Notes under the pieces: model-generated
What the model was told of the DNA's origin: nothing
Seen by the model: only the letters and a program-made list of their open reading frames with translations
Databases searched by the model: none
Shown here: piece by piece, positions 10,995 to 22,187 of the stretch
How positions within the stretch are numbered: the first letter of the stretch is position 1
How the letters are laid out: each line of letters opens with the position of its first letter
Source: Hippophae tibetana
Taxonomy: Eukaryota; Streptophyta; Magnoliopsida; Rosales; Elaeagnaceae
DNA length: 64,000 nucleotides
Assembly (NCBI GenBank): GCA_037013495.1
Contig: CM072809.1
Location: forward strand, 2,232,001-2,296,000
Reading direction: 5' to 3'
Program-made: the position numbers and the translations under genes

Positions 10995-13900
10995 TTCTCC
11001 CTCAAGTTAGAATATATATTAATTATTCCTAACTTGTTAAATAAGCTTGAGAACTGTGAAAAACTCAAGGATTTGGTAAATATATTTGCTGGTTGCTCTA
11101 ATGTAGAGATATGATAAGTTTTGATCATTCTAGCTTGAATCTTTTCTCTTACTAGATGGCAATCGATATCTATGTGTTTGGTTCGCTCATGAAACACAGG
11201 ATTTGATGCAATGTGAAGAGCTGCTTGATTGTCACAATATAATTTGGTTGGTTGGGAGTGTTTGATACCCAAATCATCCAAAATATATTGTAACTAGGTT
11301 ATTTCGCAACATACTGCTACCATAGAGCGATATTCTGCTTCTGCACTTGATCGTGAGACTGTATTTTGTTTCTTAGTCTTCCAAGAAATTAGCGATTTTC
11401 CAAGAAACATACAATATCTTGTGGTTGATCGTCGTGTATTTATGCATTTTTCCCAATCTGCATCACAAAAAGCATTTAGTTGTAATGAACTAGTTGTTGA
11501 GAAAAAGAGACCTTGCCTTGGTGTGTTCTTGACATATCGTAGCACTCGTTGAGCTGCTTCCAAATATGGTTGTCGTGGTTTATCCATATATTGATTGAGA
11601 ATGTGCACGGCATACACTAAGTCGTGCCATGTGATGGTCAAGTATATTAATCTCCCAACAAGTCTTCGATAGGATGTGGGATTACTGATGAATTCCCCTT
11701 CAACCTTGCTGAGGGATAAATTTTGTTCCATAGGTGAATTGGAAGATTTGGCACCAAGATAACCCATGTCCTCCAATATTTCAAGTGCGTACTTGCGTTG
11801 TGACAGAACAATTCCCTTCCTGGAACGTGAAGCTTCTATGCCCAAAAAATACTTTAATTCACCGAGATCTTTAAGCTTAAATTGTCTCATGAGATGATTC
11901 TTAGTTTCTTCAATGTCTTGTATATTGTTTCCTGTTATGATTATATCATCTACATAGACAAGAAGAGTAGAGAAGGAATTACACGGGTTCGGACGAACAG
12001 TGAGTGGTCATACTTGGATTGGTTAAAACCAGCTAGCTTAAGTGTTGTTGATAGCTTGATGAACCACTGTCGTGAGGCTTGTTTGAGTCCATACAAAGAT
12101 TTATGTAGCTTATATACTCGTGTTTCCCCCTTTCGTCTGAATCCAAGTGGAAGGGACATGTAGACATCTTCATGAAAATCACCATAGATAAAAGCATTGT
12201 TGACATCGAGTTGTCGAAGATGCCAATTTTGAATAGCAGCAACGGCAAGGAAAAGCCGAATAGTGACAAGTTTGGCTACTGTGCAAAAGTTTCTTGGTAG
12301 TCAAAACCTTCAATCTAACTGTATCCTTTGGCCACTAACCGAGCCTTGTATCGTTCCACAGAACCATCAGGATTATACTTGATTTTGTAGACTCATTTAC
12401 AACCAACTGGTTTCTTGTTTGGAGGAAGCTGTTGAAGCGTCCAAGTGCCATTAGTTTCAAGAGCATCCAGTTCTTGTTTCATGGAAAGCCGCCATTTTGG
12501 ATCATTGAAAGCTTCAGCAAAAGTGGTTGGTTCCCTGAGAATGGAAATAGAAGTAGCAAAAGCACGATGTGCAAGTGATAATTGGTCATAGGTAAGTACA
12601 TGAGATAAAGAATGAGAAGTACCTTTGTCTTTGGACGATGCTGAGTGAAACGAAGGGAAGGACCGAGAAGGTAAGGAAGCTTCTACATGATATTTTTGAA
12701 GGTAGCTAGGAACATTGGTGGATCGACAAGGCCTATGTGTGACTGGTGTTGGAGGAGTTATGTGTGGTGGAGAAGTTGACGATGATGTTTCTGGAGATGA
12801 ATTTTGAAGATGAAGAGTGTCTGAGTTGATTGTTGGAAGGATAGATGGTGTATGATCAAGTGATATATTTGGATTGGTTGATTGACGAATGTTGGGTAAG
12901 TCATCATAAATAGTATCTTCTGATGGAGGAAATAGAGTTGGAGTGTTGACAGCGGAAGTGAAATAAGGAAATACATGTTCATGAAAGATAACATCACGAG
13001 ACACTAAAGTCTTGTTTGTTTCCAGATTGTAGACACGATAACCTTTGATCCCAGATGGATACCCAATGAATATGCATTTATGTGACCTAGCATCAAACTT
13101 GGTAAGTCGATCATGATGTGTAGACACAAAACAAAGGGAACCAAAAACACGAAGGTGTTCATACCTAGGAGTTTTGTGAAAAAGGACTTCAAATGGTGTT
13201 TTACCCTTGAGAATAGGTGTTGGAGTACGATTTATGAGGAATGTGGCTGTAAGAATGGCATCTCCCCAGAATTGTTTAGGAAGATTGGCTTGGAAGAGCA
13301 ATGAACGAGCAACATTGAGAAGATGACGGTGTTTGCGTTCAGCAACACCATTTTGTTGAGGGGTAGAGACACAACTAGTTTGATGAAGGATTCCCTTGGT
13401 AGAAAACAACTGGGTCATAGAGAATTTTGGTCCATTGTCACTACGAATGATTTTAACTCTGGATGAAAATTGTGTTTCAACAAGATTGATGAAGGTGGTA
13501 AGAAATGTATGTGCATCAGAATTAGTATGTAAGAGATAGACCCATGTGCATCTTGAGTAGTCATCAACAATAGTGAGAAAATAACGTGCTCCATTAAGTG
13601 TTGGAATGTGATAACCACCCCAAATATCAACATGAATCATTTCAAAAGGTGTTTTTGTATTGATGGAACTTAAAGGAAATAGATTACGTGTTTGCTTAGC
13701 TAATGGACAAATAGAACAATCACTAATGGAAAAAAAATGTGTGTTGATGGAAAGAGAAATTACACGCAAACTGTTATTAGATAAATGACCAAGTCGTTGA
13801 TGCCATAGATGAGAGTTGGTGGAAGCAGTGTTTGAAACGGATAAACATCCAGCCTTTTCAGAAATAGTCAGGTAGTAGAGTCTTGTTTTCTCAGTTCCCA

Positions 13901-14267
13901 TCCCAATTGTCTTCCCTGAGCATTTGTCCTGAACAAAGCACATACTATTAGTGAAGGTGACATGGAAAAATGAGGTTTAAGTTAGTTTGGCTACTGAAAC
14001 TAAGTTTAATTTGAAGGAGGGAACACACAAGACATTATGGAGTATGAAATTATTTGAGAAATGTACAATGCCAATATGTGTGACACGGGCAAGAGAATGA
14101 TCAGGTAAATGCACATGCTGATTAGTGACTGGAATGTTGGAGCTCATAAGGTTTTGGGAACAGACCATGTGATCAGTTGCCCCTGTATCAAAAATCCAAC
14201 AAGTTTCTGAATGGAAAACAGTTGCACATAATGTGTTACCTGAAGAAGTAGTCACTTGATTTGCCAT
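10916..14267 (-). pseudogene. Copia-1 pol (protease, integrase, RT, RNase H), broken
   Basis: Reading the minus strand from 14267: the protease core WIFDTGATDHM, then from 13943 the GAG-pre-integrase motif HQRLGHLS with CPLAKQTR. The integrase core follows with HVDIWG, DDYSR, RSDNG and TPQQNGVAERKHR. A stop separates protease from integrase. The RT finger region [12 protein letters not shown] is near 12110, and the catalytic YVDD lies at about 11947-11958 in another frame. [14 protein letters not shown] follows from 11890. RNase H carries [25 protein letters not shown] and [10 protein letters not shown]. At least three frame breaks or stops are visible, so no single polyprotein can be made. 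Confidence 0.9.
10995..11003 (-). other. Copia-1 polypurine tract
   Basis: On the minus strand GAGGGAGAA directly precedes the 3' LTR, the expected place for the plus-strand primer. Confidence 0.8.
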
Positions 14268-14429
14268 GCTACCTGATTTGGATTGATTGAGAAGTGTAAC
14301 AAGCTCTTGATATTGGGCAGATGTAAGATTGTGGGATGGTGTCTTTGTGTCGGAGTAGCTTTCCTGAAAGTCAGTATGATGAGCTTTGGAAGGGAAGCCA
14401 TAACTTGTGTTTCACTTATCTTGAATTAC

Positions 14430-15494
14430 TCCTTTATTCCGACACATGTTGATGTCATGTCCATTCAAACCACAGAAATTACATTTGAGACGCTTTCGGC
14501 AGTTTTCAAAAATGTGTCCATTGAGACCACAAAAATCACATTTGAGGTGACTTTGGCAATTCTCAGAATTATGGCCTATATTATTGCATCTATTTCACTT
14601 GAGATGTGGGTTCCTTGGTGGGTAATTTTTCTGAGGATATTGTGGACGACTATCTCTGGCAACAAGTGTGACAGCTTCTGGCATCCTTCCTATGCTTTGA
14701 GTGGAGACAACTCTTTGCTTTTCATCTTGAACAATAAGTGAATATACCTTATTTACTGTAGGTAATGGTTCCATGAGCAAGATTTGTCCGCGTGCTGATG
14801 TGTAAACCGTGTTAAGGCCCATGAGAAACTTTATAGTTCACTGTTTTTGTTGATATTCTTGTAATTCCCTTCCGGCATTTCCTCCATAGTGTGGAAGATG
14901 ACATAGTGCATCACGACTATCCCATAAACTTTTCAATTTGGTATAGTATTCTCCAATGCTTACACCTTCTTGAATGTAATCATGGATCTCTTGCTCAATG
15001 TGGAATAGGTGCACGTTGTTGGTGTGCGAAAAGCGTTCCTTTAATTCTTCCCATAGCTCATATGCAGTATCACTATACATGACACTTTCTGCAATTTTGG
15101 GTGATATGGTGTTGAGGATCCATCCTTTGACAAGAATGTTGCAGCGAGTCCATTGTTTGATTTCTGCTTCAAGGTTTGTTGATGGCCTTTTGATTGTGCC
15201 GTCAATGAATCCTTCTTTGTTTTTGGTTATTAAAGCCATTAGCATTGTATGACTCCAAATGTGATAGTTTTCTTGGTTTAAGGATTGAGCTACGAGAATC
15301 ATGCCTGGTTGGTCTGAGTGGTGTAGATATAATGAATGGCTAGGGTCATCATACCATTTTGGTAAAGTAGGGTAGGCTGGAACAGCGGTTGCAACGGTGA
15401 AGCACTGAACCAGACGAAGACCGAACCAAACCGGACCAGACCGGACCGGACCGAGGACCAAACCGGGTGAACGACGCGTCATTTGTTTCAGCAC
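14430..15494 (-). pseudogene. Copia-1 gag with tandem zinc knuckles, broken
   Basis: The minus-strand frame at 15494-14838 holds the copia capsid-type region (NYHIWSHTMLMAL, ELWEELKERF, LKSLWDSRD). It continues in another frame at 14822-14595 and ends in three tandem zinc-knuckle units between about 14605 and 14441. The first knuckle has lost its leading Cys to a stop. The second (CDFCGLNGHIFENC) and third (CNFCGLNGHDINMC) keep C-x2-C-x4-H-x4-C. Most copia gag proteins have one knuckle, so the triplication is unusual. Frame breaks make it non-functional as it stands. Confidence 0.85.
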
Positions 15495-15817
15495 CGAGCG
15501 AACGACATGTCGTTTGTTTCAGCGAGCGAACGACGTGTCGTTGGAGTCGTCTTCTTCAACAGTTGGCGCGTGTTGGAGCGTGTGGCTCCGGCGAGGCGCG
15601 TGAAACGCCGACGAGTTTAAACAAGGCACGTGTGAGCGCGTGGAGAGGTATTTTGGCTTGATTTTAATTGCAGATTGCTCGTAATTTTCTGAATAATATG
15701 ATGGGATGAAATTGAAATTATTTTGTTAATCGAAATTGGTTTTGAAAAAAAAAACAGATTGAGGAAAAATGGGAAAAAAAATTCTATGAGCTGATTTTTC
15801 TGGGAATTATTTCCTAA

Positions 15818-15829
15818 GCTCTAATACCA
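15818..15829 (-). other. Copia-1 primer-binding site
   Basis: On the minus strand TGGTATTAGAGC directly follows the 5' LTR. It differs from the plant initiator-Met tRNA complement TGGTATCAGAGC by one C-to-T change. Confidence 0.88.
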
Positions 15830-16034
15830 TGTAAGAAATGGATTTATTGATTATGAATAAACGAATGTTTACAACGTATTTATACAAAAGAAAAGCAAAA
15901 TTGTAATAATTCAAAATAAACACAATTATGGAGAGACATGTTCTTGGATAGTCTATCCTTCCCCACCAAGCTGTTGGTGGCTGCTTCCAGCTGATGTGTT
16001 GGTTGTCACCAGCTGAATCTCATGTTCTTTAACA
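15830..16034 (-). repeat. Copia-1 5' LTR
   Basis: A 205-bp terminal repeat matching 10789-10994. It begins TGTAAGAAAT and ends TTTAACA on the plus strand, followed by the target duplication TTGTC. Confidence 0.93.
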
Positions 16035-16504
16035 TTGTCGTATCAAAATAATAATTTTTTGTGTGCTTTAAATCTATAATTTAAAATAAAAATGAATAAA
16101 TTTTATGGTCGTATAATTAAATTAATCATCGTTTTTTGCCGTTTCCTTGTGCAATTTATGATGCTTGCATTCCTTAAACAATACAAAGGAGATAATTTGT
16201 TCTCCGCTGGTGCACTTACTAAACCCTAATTATAGTATTAATATATTTTGTCAATTAATAATAATTATTTTTAATATTTTAAGACTTTTTTTAATAATCA
16301 AATACGATTCGAACATTTAGTTTAAAACGAATTAGATAAATCTCTTACAGTGAAACCATTAGATAAATCACAATGTTATTTATTCCAATTTATTGGACTG
16401 ATTTCAAATTTATCCTTAACCTTTGATTTGTTAATAAAAATGTCTCTGGCCTACTATGTTAATAAATCTAACATAAAAATTACCATATGTCATTTAATTT
16501 TACA

Positions 16505-16746
16505 CAGGGATGTTCATAAATCGGATCGGATTGGACTAAACCGTAAAACTGGATCGAATTGGACCAGATCGAATGGTTTTACAAATCAAACGATCCGGTC
16601 GAATCGAACCGAACAGATTTATAAATCAAACAATCCTGTCTGATTTATATTAATTTAAACCGTTTTAAACAATTCGGTTCGAGTAATATAAACGGTCCAA
16701 TCCAATTAATTTTTTTTAACCAAAACCGAACAGATGAATACCTCTA
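16505..16746. mobile_element. Short hAT-like nonautonomous element (MITE A)
   Basis: About 242 bp of CGGATCGGATTGG-type sequence with imperfect terminal inverted repeats, CAGGGATGTTCAT on the left and TAGAGGTATTCAT on the right after reverse complement. The flanks read ATTTTACA and ATTTTACC, an 8-bp duplication with one mismatch (shifting the boundary by one base makes it a perfect AATTTTAC). The 8-bp duplication and [CT]AGGG ends are typical of hAT elements. It has no coding capacity. Two longer relatives lie at 29802 and 36688. Confidence 0.7.
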
Positions 16747-16754
16747 ATTTTACC

Positions 16755-18372
16755 TATCATTTTATGTCATATTTCTTAACAAATGAACAAAACTTAGACA
16801 GTAGTGCCTAATTGCAATACACACCGTTAAATAGGAGAGATTTTTTAATAAATCAAATGTTCGGTAAAATTTTGCAAATAATTTAATAGGTCGCATCGGA
16901 AATAAAACATAATATATTCATGTATATAATATATGCAATAGATTTCTCTCTAATTTTGTATTTAAAATTATTCTAAAAATTTGAATTTGAAAATAATAAT
17001 ACTTAACTACAAATAATAACAAATTATTATTATAATTATAATAATAACAAAAAGATTTATACCACATAATTTTAAAGATACTTTTGTAATTAAATCATTT
17101 ATATTATTTTATGTGATATAATTATTTAAATAAATAAATTATTTTATCAATTCTTTAAAATTATATTTCCACATGTTACTATATAAATTTGTCATAATAA
17201 TAATAATGTTTCATAATCTACATGCTGAACAGCACAAAGGGATTCTTATTCTATATTGCCATTCATGAGAATAAATAAATATGCTTACAATAAAAAGGTA
17301 TAGTTGAACAAAAAAAAAAGTAAAGAAAATTTGTAATTGATCCGTAAATGAGCTTAAAGTTATGTATGACTATGCAATATAGGATCACGTATAGTATAAA
17401 AATAAATAAAATTCTAAAATTAGACCTTAAAATTATTTAATTATGTAATTTTGAATTTTTTAAACTTTAAATAGACTTAAATTAATATCAGAATTTAAAT
17501 TGTACTAATATTTATAAATGATTGTCATAAAATTTTCAAAATTTTATAAAATTTAAACTTAATTTACATTCCGATTCGAGTTAATGGTCGAAATATTTTC
17601 TACTAATCTCGGTCTTAAAATAATTCAATAGAATAGGGTCAAACCTCTTCAGATCTCTTCGATCATCTTTAAGTTGGGTTGAATGTAAATTGAGTTTCAA
17701 TCATATCAAGTTAAATTTACATCCCTACGTTCCTAGAAAAAAAAAATCAAGATTCCGTTTCTTTAGGAAAAAATAAATCAGCTTTATGCTTAATTAGAAC
17801 CGAAAAGGTGTTAATTAATGGACCTAATTAGCCTACGAATAACTGCAAAAATAATAACCAACCAATTAATTATATTATTCATGAAGATTGAAGAGCCAAA
17901 ATAATCATATAACTCCTACAAAAATAAAGGAAAGGAAAATAAATTAAAATATATAAGTGAACATAGTACTCCAAGATAACTCCTAAAGCCCAAATCACGA
18001 AATTAATTACTAGACATGATCATCCCTACGTTTGGTTGAACACTAACATATTCATTTTTTGTTTAATAAAATGACAGCAGTTAATATATATAATTCTAGA
18101 ATCTAGCTATACTGTTCATGGAACCAAAACTTACACTTGTAAAATGGAATTTAGGATTGCAGTCGCAGATTAATTTTATATATATATATATATAACTAGT
18201 AATGCAAATTAAGAGGCAATAATAAATAAATAAATAAATCCATTTAATCATAATTACGGGATTTGCTCTTACATCAAATAAATTGATGACATGAAGTATG
18301 GAATTAATAAAGAGATGGAAAATCTAATTATATACAAAATTGGGTCTAAAAGTGTCATAAAGAAGAAAGATC
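16755..18372. other. AT-rich intergenic DNA
   Basis: No gene is seen. A TA microsatellite lies at about 18175-18195. The last 50 bases are the presumed promoter of the fourth cysteine-rich gene, with a weak TATA-like motif near 18328. Confidence 0.5.
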
Positions 18373-19500
18373 ATGAAGTACTTGTTGATGATCGAATTGT
18401 TAGTACTTTTGCTTGTACAATCATCAACTATAGACGTTGAAGCAATTGATTTTCAAAGGCCTGCCTCTTATAATAGTAGTTATAATCAGCAGCTTCTTCA
18501 TAAAGCTGAAGCTTCAAAAATATCAAGAGATGGGTTCAAAATGAAAATGGTAAAGTTTAATATTTGTTTACTTCTGGATTGTAATAAAAAGTGTCTTCGA
18601 CATGTAAAAAAGTTTAATACTCGACAGTACGGGATTTGTCATAATGCTTGTGGCGTCGACTGCTTTCAGAAACATATGGATCTCATTCTCACTTGCACTC
18701 TTGAATGTGCAAAGCTTATTGCTACTAACTCCGCTTTTGTATTTGGTACTATAATTTTTCTTTAATTACTCCTTAATTATAATTAATTGAAATTAATAGT
18801 TTTAGGGCACGTATTTTATTTTTTGTTTTGTTTTGTTTGACTAGTTTCATTCTATTAATCCTGCATTCAAATTTATGTATGGCTTTGACTTATTCATATA
18901 AGAAAAAACATTTTTTCAAGTCCACATTTAACAAAAATGTACATCTCATATTGATTAAATCATGCAATACAAGTTTTAAAATGGTAACAAGAATTTCTTA
19001 TCTTAACAAAAAACGGAACACCACGAATCTATTGTTTTTACAAAATGAATTCTACTATAGTTTCCGTAAAAATAGTAAACATATATTGTTTCATTTAATA
19101 GGTAAAATAAACTTTTATTAATAGTAACATATTTAAACGACTCTTTATCATTTTTATATCTTTTTTTATAAAATACATGTTGATAACATGTATTGAACAC
19201 ATAATCAAAAAATTACAAGAATATTTATGTTCAAAACATTTATGAAAATGTATTTAACACATGATCATAATGTTATAAAAATTTGAACATGTTTAACCTC
19301 GTCTATGAAAGGTGTTGGCCAATATAATTTAACCATATTTTAATATTTTCTTTTTTTTAATTGTTCATGATATTGCTTAATTTATTATTGATTATTTAAT
19401 GAGAATTGAGGTACTAATACTATCTTGTTGTTCTTGTTTGACAGATGCAGCTCGTATAGAAAAACGTATGTTAGTTTGCTTCAATGATTGTAAGAAATAA
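18373..19500 (+). CDS. Secreted CX3C cysteine-rich protein, copy 4 (10 Cys, two exons)
   Basis: Coding exons 18373-18745 and 19445-19500 give 142 residues. The intron starts GTACTATA, ends GTTTGACAG, and is phase 1 (G|AT). The signal peptide spans about residues 1-24 and ends DVEA. A linker leads to KFNIC, then C-x4-C-x3-C, C-x3-C-x3-C with CFQKH, and TCTLEC. Exon 2 adds C-x3-C and ends in Lys-Lys. Cysteine spacing is the same as copy 3. It lies between two copia elements, about 2.3 kb from each, and looks intact. Function is unknown; the secreted disulfide-rich design fits defence or signalling peptides, but this is inference. Confidence 0.75.
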
Positions 19501-21795
19501 GTGATGTTGCTTGTAAAGAACTTTGATCCAAAAAGTGTGTGCAATTTTAACTAGTCTTCTTTTTCTATATATGGTACAAACCATATGTCATTGTTAATTT
19601 TGTATCAACGTACTCTTTCTATCTGTACGTCAAAATTAATTGATAATACGTAGCCTTATTTGAAAGGGAGTAGTAATTTAGTTTTAAGATAGATATACAA
19701 AATTATTATACCTTTTTAGTATATATACCAAAAGTTTTGTTATTTTTAAATAAATATAATTTAATTCAAAATAACCATAAAATGATAAACTTGATCAAAT
19801 TTGATCAATGTAAATCATTTATAAAGAAGATTTTTATTAATACATGATAAATTTACTATTATGTCGTTAATTATTTAATGCTTTATTTTATTTCATATTT
19901 TATAACTTTTTTATTACATTAGAAAAATATACTAATAATATGGAAGGTCATTATAGGAAATTTGATTTACATGTGTTATTGTTTGAATGATGAGATGACA
20001 CATATATTATCTTAATTTGAGGTTATTTTAAGCCCCTTGTTTATAAGAAAATATAGATTTAAACCAATGTAGTGATGAAACATAACAATACTAATGCAAT
20101 TGAATCCACTTGTGATAGTGGATATATATAAACACGATAAATATTTGAGCTGGAGAGATAAAGTGATAGGAAAAATGAGTTTACAAGAGACATGTGATAA
20201 GAGAAAGGGATAAACGCAAGAGACACGAGATATAAGATTTGTTATTTTTTTATATAATTTTTAACGTTATAGAAAAAAAAAGACATAAATGTCATTTAAT
20301 ATCTCACATTTTAATTATCCATGGGATAACCCTAATTATTAATTTTAACGGGATTATCTTACATCATTCGCTTCTTAAGACTAATTTGATTCATTAATGA
20401 AAATAATGAATCTTGTAGTCTCTAAGGCAATAATTCCAAGACTTAAATGAATCTTATTTTGAGAGGAATAAATATTAAGATAAAAAAATTCTTAAGAAGA
20501 AGAAGAATGTAGTAGGATGTGACTTATCATTGATAAAAAAAAATCAAAATTTAACAACTTATATTATTTTTTACAAAATTAATATGATAATTATTTTATT
20601 TATACACATATTTTTTTTAAAAAAAATCACTTATATATATATATATATATCAGCATATGTACCAATTGTCTATTGTAAACTATAGTTGTAATGAAATACA
20701 TATTAAATATATGTGTAATGAAATTTAATTAGATCTTGATTTCTTATCTAGATTATATAGAATTTTTTCAAAATTATCTAGATTATATAGAATTTTTTTA
20801 AAACTAAAATACATGCGTAAAAAGTGTCTAGTTTTTTTAGGATAAAATGACACAAAAATATTTTAAATTTAATTATTTGTACTATTTAGTCCCTCAGATT
20901 AGAAACGATATTTAATTTTGTAAAAATGGCTAATTAAAGATAGATTATATTATTTTAATAAATTTTCATATAAATACTTTTATTTTATATCAAGTAATTA
21001 AAACGAAATTAAAATGCGATTATTTAATAAGAATAAAAATAAAATTTAATATAACATATATTAAGGAAAAATAAATAATAATAAAATTTAAACAAAAAAT
21101 TATTTAAAAATATTAAAAATTGATAAAATATTTAAAAAAATAGTGAAAATAAAAAAAATATTAATAAAATAAATATTTTGCGAATTTTTATATTAATTGT
21201 GATTTTAGCATAAAAGCTTGTTCTAATCGCGTTTAATTATTTAACAAAAAATAATAATATTTTAATAAAAAAATCATTAAAATAATATATATTTTTTCTT
21301 AATTAGCCATTTTTATAAAACTAATGTAATACATAACATTGTTTTTAATCTAAGTTTAATTTAAAAGATTAAACGACACAAATAACTAAGAAATTTTTGT
21401 GACATTTCTCTTTTATATATAACAACTGATGTTATATGGATCACGGTGATTTATAACAAGTTTTTAAAATAAAATAAAAATTCAAATTTTTACAAAATGA
21501 AACTCTAATCCAACACTAAAAGTTACATTTTTTGCAACACAAAAGTAATATTTCACCTAAAAATATATATTTTAAAATCACATAATTACAAATAAACTAA
21601 GACACATCATATCATCTTAATGCTTATGAAATTCTCATATTATCATCCATTATAGAATTTATAAGTGTTAACTTTTTAGAATTTTGCTACATATTTTCTT
21701 AGTGTTATATTTCATATTCTCATAATTATGATAGATGTACTAATAATTTATTTATACGTTCTATTAATAATTAAAAATGTTTGGAATGTTTATAT
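19501..21795. other. AT-rich intergenic DNA
   Basis: No gene is supported. It contains a 30-bp tandem duplication at 20744-20803 and a TA run near 20635-20651. Confidence 0.5.
20744..20803. repeat. 30-bp tandem duplication
   Basis: Two adjacent 30-base units begin TTATCTAGATTATATAGAAT and differ at one base (C versus T in the T-rich tail). Confidence 0.85.
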
Positions 21796-22187
21796 TGTTA
21801 GTAAAATTTAGAATATATAACTCTAAATTTATTAATATTAGATTTAAATAAGTAAACAAATTACTTGTATTATATTCACTGTAACACATTTCAAGGCAAC
21901 TCACAAATTGAAAAGAAATACAAACACTCAAAGAGAAAGCTCTCAACTCACACTCAAACTAAGAATACAAAGGCTTTTTTATTTTTGATAGAATGATTAA
22001 ACCAAATGTAAGGTAGGTTATTTATAGTCCTCACAATGCAATCTACACCACACAAATATAAACTAAGAAATAATTCTAACCACACAAATATTTTCAACCA
22101 CCCTATTTATTCATCCTTCAACCACTCCATTTATTTCTCTGCATCCTTCAACCACTTCATTTATTATGTTGGTGTTGATTTTCAACA
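21796..22187 (-). repeat. Copia-2 3' LTR
   Basis: 392 bp on the left side, beginning TGTTAGTAAAATTTAG and ending GATTTTCAACA. It matches 26378-26784 with several small indels. Confidence 0.92.

Larger units (their letters stand above)
10789..16034 (-). mobile_element. Copia-1: full-length Ty1/copia LTR retrotransposon
   Basis: A 5.2-kb element on the minus strand with both LTRs, a primer-binding site, a purine tract and perfect 5-bp target duplications (TTGTC at 10784-10788 and 16035-16039). The order gag, protease, integrase, reverse transcriptase, RNase H defines Ty1/copia. By eye the two LTRs differ at about 20 of 206 positions, so the insertion is not recent. The frame is broken in several places, including between the RT finger region and the YVDD box and at the protease-integrase join, so it is not autonomous. 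It lies between the third and fourth cysteine-rich genes. Confidence 0.95.

Noticed and set aside
16350..16643. 97-codon plus-strand frame
   Set aside because: It runs across the left end of MITE A; its Arg/Asn-rich end is just the CGGATCGGAT repeat read as codons.
18828..19121. 97-codon frame inside the copy 4 region
   Set aside because: It lies within the intron of the fourth cysteine-rich gene and has no recognisable domain.
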